Shown here one piece after another: positions 6,078-13,599 of a stretch of DNA of 38,457 bases (positions are counted from its first letter, which is position 1; each line of letters begins with the position of its first letter). The notes under the pieces were generated by a model that saw nothing but the letters and a program-made list of their open reading frames with translations, was not told where the DNA came from and ran no database searches. A program made the position numbers and the translations under genes. Source of the DNA: Clostridia bacterium (lineage in GTDB: Bacteria > Bacillota > Clostridia > UBA1212); the NCBI GenBank assembly GCA_017848335.1, contig JAGDAX010000117.1, forward strand, positions 1 through 38,457. The letters run 5' to 3'.

Positions 6078-8681
6078 TCAGATCTGCTTTTTGCGCCTGC
6101 TTTTGGCAACGATTAATGCGGCTGCTGACAAGGCGGCTGTAAGAAGAATTGCGCCGGGAATAATAAAAAACAGCTTGTTTCCGATGCTTGAGAGCTTGCC
6201 GCCTGACTCGCGTGAGCTTCTTTGGGCTGCGGAGATATCCTGCCAGCTTTCGGGCCATTTGACGTCGGGAACAGAGTCCCCGCGGCCGTAGAACAATACT
6301 GCTTTGCGGCCGGTATCAGAGCTTCCGGCTTTGCTGCCGACGGATTCTGAAGCATTAGCTTCGGTACTGCCGCAGTCGACCCAGACCCATACGCTGTCGC
6401 CGGATATGATCTTTTCGCAGGGAACGGATTCGCCGTCCAGCATTGCATATACATTGTCCGTGTCTGCAGGGAGCGGGCCGAATCGCAGCTTTACATCATC
6501 GATATTGCTGCTGTCTTTGAGGGCAAACTGCGCGTATTGGATACCATCTTTGGGATATGAGATGATGAGATCCACACTGCCGGAGGCGTTGCCGGAGACG
6601 GGCATATCGAAGAGATTCAGACTCCAGTTTTCGGGCAGACGCGGCATAAGCTTTAACGTGCGGTTAAGAACGGGAGAAATCCCCGAGGCGATGGAATAAC
6701 ATTTAAGGGCTTCCGCCTGCTGAACGAGATTTCCCAGGTCTCCCTGGCGGCGGAGAATGCCGGAATCAAGGTCAACTGTTATTCCTTCGGGTACCATATA
6801 AGGCTCGGGAAGGCCGGGGGCATAGCAGATGCGCGAAAGGTTTTCCATTAGACGCGTGGCGTCCTTCATGTGGTCTGTAAGAAGCGCGTTTTGGGTGAGC
6901 ATTGAGTGGTCGTATCCGATGCCTGCAGCGCCGTACCAGCCTGTGTTTGCGGATTTCGCGGTGTCCTTTTCGTAGGCTGCAAGCGTGCGCAGGACGAATT
7001 GCTCATCCATATCTGCAAGGTCATATCCGTAATAATCAGCCATCATTGTGAGTGCTGGATCATGGAAAAAGCCGAATTTGCTGACGGTCCACTGACCGTT
7101 TTTGGACAGACGGTTTATAATCGCGTCGCGAAGACCTGACGCAATATTTTTCCACTTTTCGGCCTCGGCGGTGTGACCTGCTGATGCAGCCATTTCGGAA
7201 TAGCCCAAAAGACCAAGATAGCACGGAAGGTTGCAATAGAGAGTATACTCGCGCATGCCCGCTTCGGATTCCGCATAGAGAAGCCCGTTTTTGACAAGCG
7301 ACAGTTTCGGGTTGTCAAAGCACCAGACGATCCAGTCGGAAGCTTCTTTGATGTATTCCCAGTTGTCATCAATGAAGCTTTGGGGGCTGCCGAGGGCGCG
7401 CCACGTATTATAGTTTGCCATCATCATGAGGCCGTGTCCGTCGGTTTCCTGATTTCCGAGATTTTTGTATTCCGCGCCGAATGCTTCTTCCGTATAGGCA
7501 GTGGGCCAGTTGGCTACGGGAACCAGCACCTCGGAATAGAGCAGGGGCTTGTTAATGACTACCGTATAATGTCCCGGAATCGCAATGCCGCCCAGTGTGA
7601 GTGCGTTTTCCCTGAAATACATCATCTGTCTGTTGGCATAGCTTACGGACTTGGCGGCTTTGTCCTTCGCACCGAAAAGGAGAAGCGTGAGAAGTGCGCG
7701 GCCGCCGTCGCGCGAATAGTACGAGTCGTAATACGAGCCGTCGTCGGGAACCCAGACGCCGAAACCGTCATACCGCCAGGTGGGAGCCTTGTCGTAGGAG
7801 GTGTGTACAAAGCCTTCGTCATCGGTGCGGCTGATAAGATTGGTGATATTGTGGAAGGCAACGCCGGAAGCTATGTCCGCGAAGCTGTTGCCGCTGAATT
7901 TGATAACGGGGCCGTCGTATTTGGCGGGGTATCTGAAATCGGGAGCGTCCTTAAATACATCCTCATACGTGTAAAGCGCATGCCTGATCTGCTCGAGGTT
8001 CGACTGAATTTCCGCAGGGTAGCTGTTGCAGCAATCCACGGTGTGGTCCTTGAAGAACGGGTCGTCGGTGTCAAAGAAGAGACTGCTTTCGGATATTGTG
8101 CCGCAGCCCTCGTCGGCTAAGAATGCGCTGCTGAAAACAGGCTGGCCGGCCTTGGACTCGTTGTCGGCGATGGATATATTCCTGACGGGCATATTTTTGA
8201 GTTTGATTTTGAGAACGCAGGTTTCGTTTCCTTCGTATGCGCCGAGGAGACAAAGGGACTGTTTCAAAGCGTCTGTGAGAGCTTTATTCTGTCCTTTGAG
8301 AGGCGCGGTATATTCCTGCCAGTGGTTGTGAAACCACATGGTGTACCCGAAAACGAGCGGAGTTGTGTCAGTGGTGCCATCTTCGTAAGTGATGACGGCC
8401 CTGCCCATTTCATCTCCGATGAGGCGTATTTCGGAATAGTCCGCAGTGCCCCAGGCAGGTGCGCCGTTGTCGATGGAATGGTAGCCGCCGATCAGATACA
8501 GATATTGGCGGGATTCCGGGATATCCGGACTGTATGGCAGATTTATTTTTTCGTATGTTCCGCCAGACGCCTTGCTTTTAATTACGGAGGTAAAAAAGAC
8601 AATGGCTGCCAGAATAAGCAGTAATATCAGCACTGTGATGAATGTTACGGCGACGGGGTTGTTTAAAGCAATTACGTTCAT
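6078..8681 (-). CDS. Doubly membrane-anchored six-hairpin glycosidase-like protein
   Basis: This 867-residue protein has an uncleaved hydrophobic segment at residues 10-33 and a second one at about 836-858, followed by KSRRKKQI. The bulk would lie outside the cell, tethered at both ends. The central part (about 250-680) has the character of an (alpha/alpha)6-barrel, with repeated Trp/Tyr-rich helices, DGFGVWVPDDGSYYDSYYSR, NYNTWRALG and LPENWSLNLFDMPV. This is seen in glucoamylase-, GH63- and GH78-like enzymes. A beta-rich N-terminal domain and a C-terminal accessory region flank it. I cannot assign a GH family or confirm catalytic acids. The start ATG (8679-8681) has only a weak Shine-Dalgarno match. 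The gene stands alone, between its own promoter and terminator. Substrate is unknown; surface glycan processing is inference. Confidence 0.7.
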   Translation of the reverse strand: MNVIALNNPVAVTFITVLILLLILAAIVFFTSVIKSKASGGTYEKINLPYSPDIPESRQYLYLIGGYHSIDNGAPAWGTADYSEIRLIGDEMGRAVITYEDGTTDTTPLVFGYTMWFHNHWQEYTAPLKGQNKALTDALKQSLCLLGAYEGNETCVLKIKLKNMPVRNISIADNESKAGQPVFSSAFLADEGCGTISESSLFFDTDDPFFKDHTVDCCNSYPAEIQSNLEQIRHALYTYEDVFKDAPDFRYPAKYDGPVIKFSGNSFADIASGVAFHNITNLISRTDDEGFVHTSYDKAPTWRYDGFGVWVPDDGSYYDSYYSRDGGRALLTLLLFGAKDKAAKSVSYANRQMMYFRENALTLGGIAIPGHYTVVINKPLLYSEVLVPVANWPTAYTEEAFGAEYKNLGNQETDGHGLMMMANYNTWRALGSPQSFIDDNWEYIKEASDWIVWCFDNPKLSLVKNGLLYAESEAGMREYTLYCNLPCYLGLLGYSEMAASAGHTAEAEKWKNIASGLRDAIINRLSKNGQWTVSKFGFFHDPALTMMADYYGYDLADMDEQFVLRTLAAYEKDTAKSANTGWYGAAGIGYDHSMLTQNALLTDHMKDATRLMENLSRICYAPGLPEPYMVPEGITVDLDSGILRRQGDLGNLVQQAEALKCYSIASGISPVLNRTLKLMPRLPENWSLNLFDMPVSGNASGSVDLIISYPKDGIQYAQFALKDSSNIDDVKLRFGPLPADTDNVYAMLDGESVPCEKIISGDSVWVWVDCGSTEANASESVGSKAGSSDTGRKAVLFYGRGDSVPDVKWPESWQDISAAQRSSRESGGKLSSIGNKLFFIIPGAILLTAALSAAALIVAKSRRKKQI

Positions 8682-8774
8682 TTTCGGACTGCCTTTTTGT
8701 AATGGATTCGGAGAATGATTTCAAAGAATCTCAAATCACGACCTCGAAGCGTGTCTTATATCATCTCCGCCTGT

Positions 8775-8804
8775 ATTATGCTTTTATCAAGGCATGTTTG
8801 TCAA
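8775..8804 (-). promoter_or_regulatory. Candidate promoter of the minus-strand glycosidase-like gene
   Basis: Read on the minus strand, TTGACA (8804-8799) is followed by an 18-base spacer and CATAAT (8780-8775). The leader before the start codon at 8681 would be about 85-90 nt. Confidence 0.6.
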
Positions 8805-9050
8805 GAAGTTTGGCCGTGGCTGTGATTTTAACACTGTGATTTAGACTGTGATCTTGAAGGATTTCGGAGATGAATTTGACGGATTTTAAGGCTGAATCTG
8901 ACTGCGGTGACGGGGGCTGTATTCGTGGTCGTCCGTAAGCATAATGCGGTTGTTTGTGCGTGTTCGCGAGTGTTTGTGAGGGGTAATGCGGGGCGTATGT
9001 AAGGATGGCGGTGAGTTTGTTGGCGTGTGCGGTGAGTACGTCGGAGATGC
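8805..9050. other. Divergent intergenic region without recognised gene
   Basis: This stretch separates the minus-strand glycosidase-like gene from the phosphonate genes. It contains short GTGATTT and GTGTTTGTG repeats and no coding signal that I trust. Confidence 0.4.
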
Positions 9051-9080
9051 TTGACTTTTCGGCGCGTGATTTGGTATAAG
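9051..9080 (+). promoter_or_regulatory. Candidate promoter upstream of the phosphonate genes
   Basis: TTGACT (9051-9056), an 18-base spacer and TATAAG (9075-9080). A small inverted repeat, GAACC-N4-GGTTC (9080-9093), falls on the expected transcription start. The leader to ATG 9331 would be about 245 nt. Confidence 0.5.
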
Positions 9081-9298
9081 AACCTGTGGGTTCACCGGCG
9101 AAAATTGTCAGATTTTATTTTCCGAACACTGTTTTCGCCCGTTATGACAGATATGATTCAGAGTATTATCGTATTTGCGGGATTCGTCTGAGGCGTGATT
9201 ATCTGAAGCCTGTGGAAAGTTCGGAAAATACAGAGCCTTGTACGTGTTGAGCTGCAGCAATAACCTTTACGCCAGCCGTGAATCGATTTGAAACCGCC

Positions 9299-9312
9299 TT
9301 GAAACGTTGCAA
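9299..9312. promoter_or_regulatory. Possible LacI-family operator
   Basis: TTGAAACGTTGCAA is a 14-base near-palindrome centred on CG, the arrangement typical of LacI-family operators. It lies 18 bases before the start codon of the reductase gene. The assignment rests on pattern alone. Confidence 0.35.
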
Positions 9313-9330
9313 CAATCTTTTTAGTAAGCT

Positions 9331-10494
9331 ATGAACCGGACAAAAATCATAATTAGAACAGGCAGAAGCAAATTTGCCGCCATAGACCGCTGGATCGCGC
9401 TTCACGGTATCGAAAGCATTCTTTTAGTGTGCGACGGTGCTGTCAGCTATCAGAGTACCTTCCTTGCAAAAATGAAAAGCATTGAGGCGGCCGGAGTTGA
9501 CGTTACGGCATTTTCGGACTTTGAGCCGAACCCGTTGTATGAGAGCGCGGTCAAAGGTGTGGAGGTTTTTAAAAAGAACAGGTGCGGCGCGATTCTTGCC
9601 GTGGGCGGGGGCTCCGCTCTTGATGTGGCAAAGTGTATAAGGCTTTTCAGTGTTCTTCGCGGCGACGGCAGCGACGGCGGCTGGCTTGCGGAGGAATACG
9701 CGGAAACCGGGATCCCGTTTCTGGCTATACCTACTACGGCGGGGACAGGTTCAGAGGCCACGAGATATGCGGTTGTCTATTTTAAGGGGAAAAAGCAGAG
9801 CGTTACCAGTATTTATTGCCTGCCGGACACGGTTATTCTGGAGCCGGGTATGCTTAAATCGTTGCCGACGTACCAGCGTAAGGCCACCATGGCGGACGCG
9901 CTTTGCCACGCCATCGAGTCCTACTGGTCGGTTAACAGCACGGATGAGAGCAGGGAATTTGCCCGCGAAGCAATCCTGGGGATTCTCGGGAATATGGACG
10001 GTTATCTCGCGAATACTTCCCGGGGAAACAGGGAAATGCTGCTTTCGGCGCACAAAGCCGGGAAGGCAATCAATATTACGCAGACCACTGCGGGACATGC
10101 GATGTGCTACAAAATCACCGGTCTTTTCAGGGCCGCACACGGACACGCGGCGCTCCTGTGCGACAGGGTGCTTTTCCGCTCTATGGCTGAGGCGCTTCTT
10201 GACGGCAGCTGCGAGTGCATTGACCCGCGCGGCGAGCAGTTTCTGAAGGAGAGGCTTGACGAGCTGGGGGTCCTTCTCGGCGGAAAAGATGCAGTCGCGG
10301 GGGCGAAGCTGTTGGAAGGGATTTTCGGGAAGCTGGAGCTTCCGGTGCCCGAGGCTTCTGCGGAACAGATAGAATTTATCTCTCAGGAGGTCAATCCGGT
10401 GAGGCTCAAAAATCATCCGGTTAGGCTGACGCAGGAGAGGATTAAGACGCTATACGGGGAAATACTGAGGATTGCACCGGATGCCGGGAGTTAA
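9331..10494 (+). CDS. phpC: Phosphonoacetaldehyde reductase (iron-containing alcohol dehydrogenase family)
   Basis: This 387-residue protein belongs to the Fe-dependent alcohol dehydrogenase superfamily. The nucleotide-binding GGGS is at 92-95 and PTTAGTGSE at 134-142. The metal ligands are Asp189 and His193 (ADALCHAIESYW), His256 (TTAGHAMCYK) and His270 (AAHGHA). The TMADALCHAIESYWS and AGKAINITQTTAGHAMCYK blocks are those of the phosphonoacetaldehyde reductases, which reduce phosphonoacetaldehyde to 2-hydroxyethylphosphonate. The next gene encodes phosphonopyruvate decarboxylase, which makes that aldehyde, so context and sequence agree. The Shine-Dalgarno region (TTAGTAAGCT) is weak. A generic alcohol dehydrogenase is the alternative. 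The gene for PEP mutase, the first pathway step, is not in the window. Confidence 0.85.
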   Translation: MNRTKIIIRTGRSKFAAIDRWIALHGIESILLVCDGAVSYQSTFLAKMKSIEAAGVDVTAFSDFEPNPLYESAVKGVEVFKKNRCGAILAVGGGSALDVAKCIRLFSVLRGDGSDGGWLAEEYAETGIPFLAIPTTAGTGSEATRYAVVYFKGKKQSVTSIYCLPDTVILEPGMLKSLPTYQRKATMADALCHAIESYWSVNSTDESREFAREAILGILGNMDGYLANTSRGNREMLLSAHKAGKAINITQTTAGHAMCYKITGLFRAAHGHAALLCDRVLFRSMAEALLDGSCECIDPRGEQFLKERLDELGVLLGGKDAVAGAKLLEGIFGKLELPVPEASAEQIEFISQEVNPVRLKNHPVRLTQERIKTLYGEILRIAPDAGS

Positions 10495-10515
10495 TATGGT
10501 TTCAATGAGGTGGCT

Positions 10516-10534
10516 CCGGGCAGAAGGTGCCCGG
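10516..10534 (+). terminator. Hairpin after the reductase gene, no T-run
   Basis: CCGGGCA (10516-10522) pairs with TGCCCGG (10528-10534) around a 5-base loop. There is no following T-run, so termination would be weak or factor-dependent. Confidence 0.35.
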
Positions 10535-10560
10535 AATCGGCGATATGACGAAAGGCCGGC

Positions 10561-10620
10561 TTGCTTAAGAGTTTGCTCAAGAGCTTGCTCAAGGACTTGC
10601 TTAAGAGCTTGCTCAAGGGT
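10561..10620. repeat. 12-bp tandem array, five copies
   Basis: Unit TTGCTYAAGRNN is repeated five times without a gap from 10561 to 10620. More diverged copies continue to about 10670. Most units contain CTTAAG or CTCAAG and GAGCTTGCTC-type short inverted repeats. It fills the space between the phosphonate genes. Confidence 0.9.
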
Positions 10621-10744
10621 TTGCCCGGGCTCTGCTTAACGGCTTGCTGAAATACTGCTTATGAGTCTGCACAAGCCGCTTCGGCCGCAATCTTTCGACT
10701 GATATTTTTGGCCGGGAGCCGATTATTTTATAACAGAGGACAAT

Positions 10745-11869
10745 ATGAGGGTAGAACGTTTTTTTGACATATTGGGCGCGGATTTCTATACGGGCGTGCC
10801 GGATTCGCAGCTTAAGGCGCTGTGTGACTTTTTGATGGACAGGTACGGCGTGGATCCGAAGCATCATATTATTGCGGCGAATGAGGGTAATTCCTGCGGA
10901 ATTGCGGCGGGGTACCATCTTGCTACAGGCAGGGTGCCGGTGGTGTACATGCAGAACAGCGGAGAGGGCAACGTGATAAACCCTCTTGCGAGCCTTCTTT
11001 CCGACAAGGTCTACGGAATTCCGGTGATTTTTGTGGTGGGCTGGCGCGGCGAACCGGGCGTTCACGACGAACCGCAGCACGTGTATCGGGGAGAGGTTAC
11101 GCTGAAACTTCTTGACGATATGAAGGTGGATCATTTTGTGGTCGACAAGTCTACCTCAGAGGCGGAGCTGGCCGCAAAGATGTCGGAGTTCAGCGGAGTT
11201 CTTGCCGCAGGCAGGGACGTGGCGCTGGTGATAAAAAAGGGAGCGCTCACTGATTCGCCCTCAGTGGATTACAAAAACCTCAACGAGCTGCGGCGCGAGG
11301 ATATCATTGACGAGATCACGAAGGTGTCCGGCGGCGACCCGCTTGTTTGCACTACCGGTAAGGCCGGGAGAGAGCTTTTCGAGATACGCGAAAATGCCGG
11401 AGAGGGGCACGGAAAGGACTTCCTCACTGTGGGGTCAATGGGGCACTGCTCTTCGATCGCCCTGGGAATTGCGATCAATAAGCCCGACAATAAAGTCTGG
11501 TGCATAGACGGAGACGGCGCGTTTCTCATGCATATGGGCGCGGCGGCGGTAATAGGAGCGTCAAAGCCCGCCAATTTTATCCACGTTCTCATAAATAATT
11601 CATCCCACGAAACTGTGGGCGGTATGCCTACCGTTTGCGGCAGTATTGACGCTGTGGCGGTGGCTAAAGCCTGCGGCTACCCGTTTGCGGTTTCCGTGGA
11701 TACGATGGACGGGCTGCGGGAGGAGCTCCTTAAAGCAAAAGCCCGGGAAGGGCTCTCCTTCATCGAGGTGAAGTGCGCTCTGGGTGCCCGATCCGACCTC
11801 GGACGGCCGACTACTACACCTTCCGAAAATAAGGAGGCCTTTATGGATCATTTGAGGGAGCTGCGCTGA
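10745..11869 (+). CDS. ppd: Phosphonopyruvate decarboxylase
   Basis: This 374-residue thiamine-diphosphate enzyme decarboxylates phosphonopyruvate to phosphonoacetaldehyde, the step that makes phosphonate synthesis irreversible. The N-terminal domain carries FYTGVPDSQLKALCDF and the cofactor-activating Glu47 in AANEGNSCGIAAG. The C-terminal thiamine-diphosphate motif begins with GDGAFLMHMGAA at about 255 and ends with NNSSHETVGGMPT. Length and motifs fit the Ppd family rather than sulfopyruvate decarboxylase, though the two are related. A good ribosome site (AGAGGAC) precedes ATG 10745. The upstream gene is its expected downstream enzyme. The stop codon at 11867-11869 falls inside the first unit of a 23-bp tandem array. 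Confidence 0.92.
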   Translation: MRVERFFDILGADFYTGVPDSQLKALCDFLMDRYGVDPKHHIIAANEGNSCGIAAGYHLATGRVPVVYMQNSGEGNVINPLASLLSDKVYGIPVIFVVGWRGEPGVHDEPQHVYRGEVTLKLLDDMKVDHFVVDKSTSEAELAAKMSEFSGVLAAGRDVALVIKKGALTDSPSVDYKNLNELRREDIIDEITKVSGGDPLVCTTGKAGRELFEIRENAGEGHGKDFLTVGSMGHCSSIALGIAINKPDNKVWCIDGDGAFLMHMGAAAVIGASKPANFIHVLINNSSHETVGGMPTVCGSIDAVAVAKACGYPFAVSVDTMDGLREELLKAKAREGLSFIEVKCALGARSDLGRPTTTPSENKEAFMDHLRELR

Positions 11870-11979
11870 AACGACGGTGCAAAGCTCGCTGAAACGACGG
11901 CGCAAAGCTGCGCTGAAACGGCGGTGCAAAACCCGCTGAAACGGCGGGACAAAACCCGCTGAAACAGAGGTACAATAAC
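11864..11979. repeat. 23-bp tandem array, five copies, starting in the ppd stop codon
   Basis: Unit CGCTGAAACGRCGGYGCAAA + AYC starts at 11864, 11887, 11911, 11934 and 11957 (one unit is 24 bp). The first unit contains the last Arg codon and the TGA of the decarboxylase gene, so the stop codon sequence is repeated in every copy. Confidence 0.92.
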
Positions 11980-12063
11980 GCACGGAGGCGGCGGATTTGA
12001 ATGACACGGGGCGGGTCGTCGGGGTTTTCCGATGGGACGTCCTGTGGAGAAATGGAGAATATT

Positions 12064-13197
12064 ATGCTGATAAATGAACATTTCCCGGAAATCAACGGAA
12101 ACTTCGGATTTGGCTGCATGCGGTTGCCAATGAAGGAGGGCGAGGTCGATTACGATGAATTCATAAGGATGGCGGACGCGTTTATTGACGCGGGCTTCAA
12201 CTATTTTGACACTGCCCACGGCTATATCGGGGGCAAGTCGGAAACCGCCATAAGGGACTGCGTCGCGAAGAGGCACAGCCGCGATAAATTCCTGCTCACC
12301 GACAAGCTTTCGTCGCCGCATTTTAATTCTCGTGAAGAAATCCGGCCTCTTTTTGAAAGCCAGCTTGCAGCTTGCGGAGTCACCTATTTTGATTTCTATC
12401 TGATGCATGCACAGGAGCGCAAAAATTACCAGAAATACAAGGAGCTGAGGGCCTATGAGACGGCTTATTCCTTCAAGGAGGAAGGGCTTATTAAGCATTT
12501 CGGTATTTCCTTCCACGACAAGGCCGAGATTCTCGATATGATACTCTCGGAGCATCCTGAGATTGAAATTGTACAGATACAGTTCAACTACGTGGATTAC
12601 GAGGACGAGGCGGTTGAGAGCCGCAAGGTCTATGAGGTCTGCCGCAGGCACGGCAAGCCAATGATTATTATGGAACCCGTAAAAGGCGGCAGTCTGGTGA
12701 ATCTCCCTCCCGCTGCCGACAGTATATTCAGGAATCTGGGCGGCTGCTCCAACGCGGGATATGCCCTGAGGTTCTGCGGAAGCTTTCCCGGAATTGCGAT
12801 GATTCTGTCGGGCATGAGCAATATGCCGCAGATGGAGGATAACCTTGCCACAATGGCGGATATGAAGCCTCTGGACGCGCGGGAAATGTCTGCGGTGGAT
12901 ACGGTTTGCGGGATATTCAAGGGGAAGAACGTCATTCCGTGCACGGGCTGCAAGTACTGCGTGGACGACAATCACTGCCCTGAAAACATAAGAATACCCG
13001 ATATGTTCGCGGCGCTCAATTCCTTTGAGGAATTTCACAACTGGAATTCAAAATTTTATTACAAGACTGTAATAACAGGTGATACTCACGGCAGGGCCGC
13101 GGACTGCATCAAGTGCGGGAAATGCGAAAAGGTATGCCCGCAGCACTTGGAAATACGGGAGCTTCTCGAGAAGGTGTCCGAGAAGTTTGACCGCTGA
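12064..13197 (+). CDS. Aldo/keto reductase with C-terminal 4Fe-4S domain
   Basis: This 377-residue protein has an aldo/keto reductase TIM barrel with the tetrad Asp49 and Tyr54 (DTAHGY), Lys81 (TDKL) and His115 (LMHA). A C-terminal ferredoxin-like extension follows, with two Cys clusters: C-x2-C-x2-C-x5-CP (CTGCKYC onward) and C-x2-C-x2-C-x3-CP (CIKCGKCEKVCP). Such Fe-S AKRs are common in anaerobes and are putative oxidoreductases without a settled substrate. ATG 12064 is preferred because GGAG lies 7 bases upstream; ATG 12052 or 12001 would lack good spacing. It lies downstream of the phosphonate genes in the same orientation, but about 190 bases and a repeat array separate them, so a role in phosphonate metabolism is only a possibility. 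Confidence 0.88.
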   Translation: MLINEHFPEINGNFGFGCMRLPMKEGEVDYDEFIRMADAFIDAGFNYFDTAHGYIGGKSETAIRDCVAKRHSRDKFLLTDKLSSPHFNSREEIRPLFESQLAACGVTYFDFYLMHAQERKNYQKYKELRAYETAYSFKEEGLIKHFGISFHDKAEILDMILSEHPEIEIVQIQFNYVDYEDEAVESRKVYEVCRRHGKPMIIMEPVKGGSLVNLPPAADSIFRNLGGCSNAGYALRFCGSFPGIAMILSGMSNMPQMEDNLATMADMKPLDAREMSAVDTVCGIFKGKNVIPCTGCKYCVDDNHCPENIRIPDMFAALNSFEEFHNWNSKFYYKTVITGDTHGRAADCIKCGKCEKVCPQHLEIRELLEKVSEKFDR

Positions 13198-13328
13198 GTG
13201 ACCGTGCCCCGAAGCCGGAGACTGTGGCCGGAGCTTTCGAGTATGCGGCCTGGAGCCGGGAGAATGTATTTTTGCGCGCAGCTGATGTGCGGTTGATTGC
13301 AGATATGACAGCAAATTCGACCGTGGTT

Positions 13329-13456
13329 TGATCGGGAAATTGCAGATTTAGCAGCAGATCTGATCGGAAAATTGCAGATTTGGCAGCAGATCTGATCGAA
13401 TAATTGCTGATTTTGCGTCAAACTTGATTGAAAACCCGCAAATCCGGCTGCAAATC
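13329..13456. repeat. 32-bp tandem array, four copies
   Basis: Units start at 13329, 13361, 13393 and 13425, each exactly 32 bases, of the form TGATCGGAAAATTGCAGATT + TGGCAGCAGATC. A diverged fifth unit runs to about 13488. The first two copies are nearly identical and the later two are decayed. The rest of this 400-base gap (13198-13328) shows only loose CCGGAG repeats. Confidence 0.9.
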
Positions 13457-13505
13457 TGATCGCGATTTAGTTGCGCATTTAATTGCGCCGGATTCAACTA
13501 TCCAC

Positions 13506-13534
13506 TTGTACACTTTTTCATAAAATGGTATAAT
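13506..13534 (+). promoter_or_regulatory. Promoter of the solute-binding protein gene
   Basis: TTGTAC (13506-13511), a 17-base spacer and TATAAT (13529-13534). The -10 is extended (TGG directly before TATAAT). The leader to ATG 13600 is about 60 nt. Confidence 0.75.
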
Positions 13535-13599
13535 GGGCGCTGACAAAACAGCTTTTTAAAAATGTTGTGTCAACGGATTTTTATAGGAGTTACTGTGAT

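Noticed and set aside
12001..12063. Upstream start of the aldo/keto reductase at ATG 12001
   Set aside because: The added residues are Gly/Ser-rich and unlike the family, and the best-spaced ribosome site serves ATG 12064.
11848..13038. Long minus-strand frame opposite the aldo/keto reductase
   Set aside because: It is a shadow frame; the plus strand has a full enzyme with catalytic tetrad and Fe-S motifs.
13329..13488. 32-bp repeat array as a CRISPR
   Set aside because: Units are directly adjacent with no unique spacers, and no cas gene is present.
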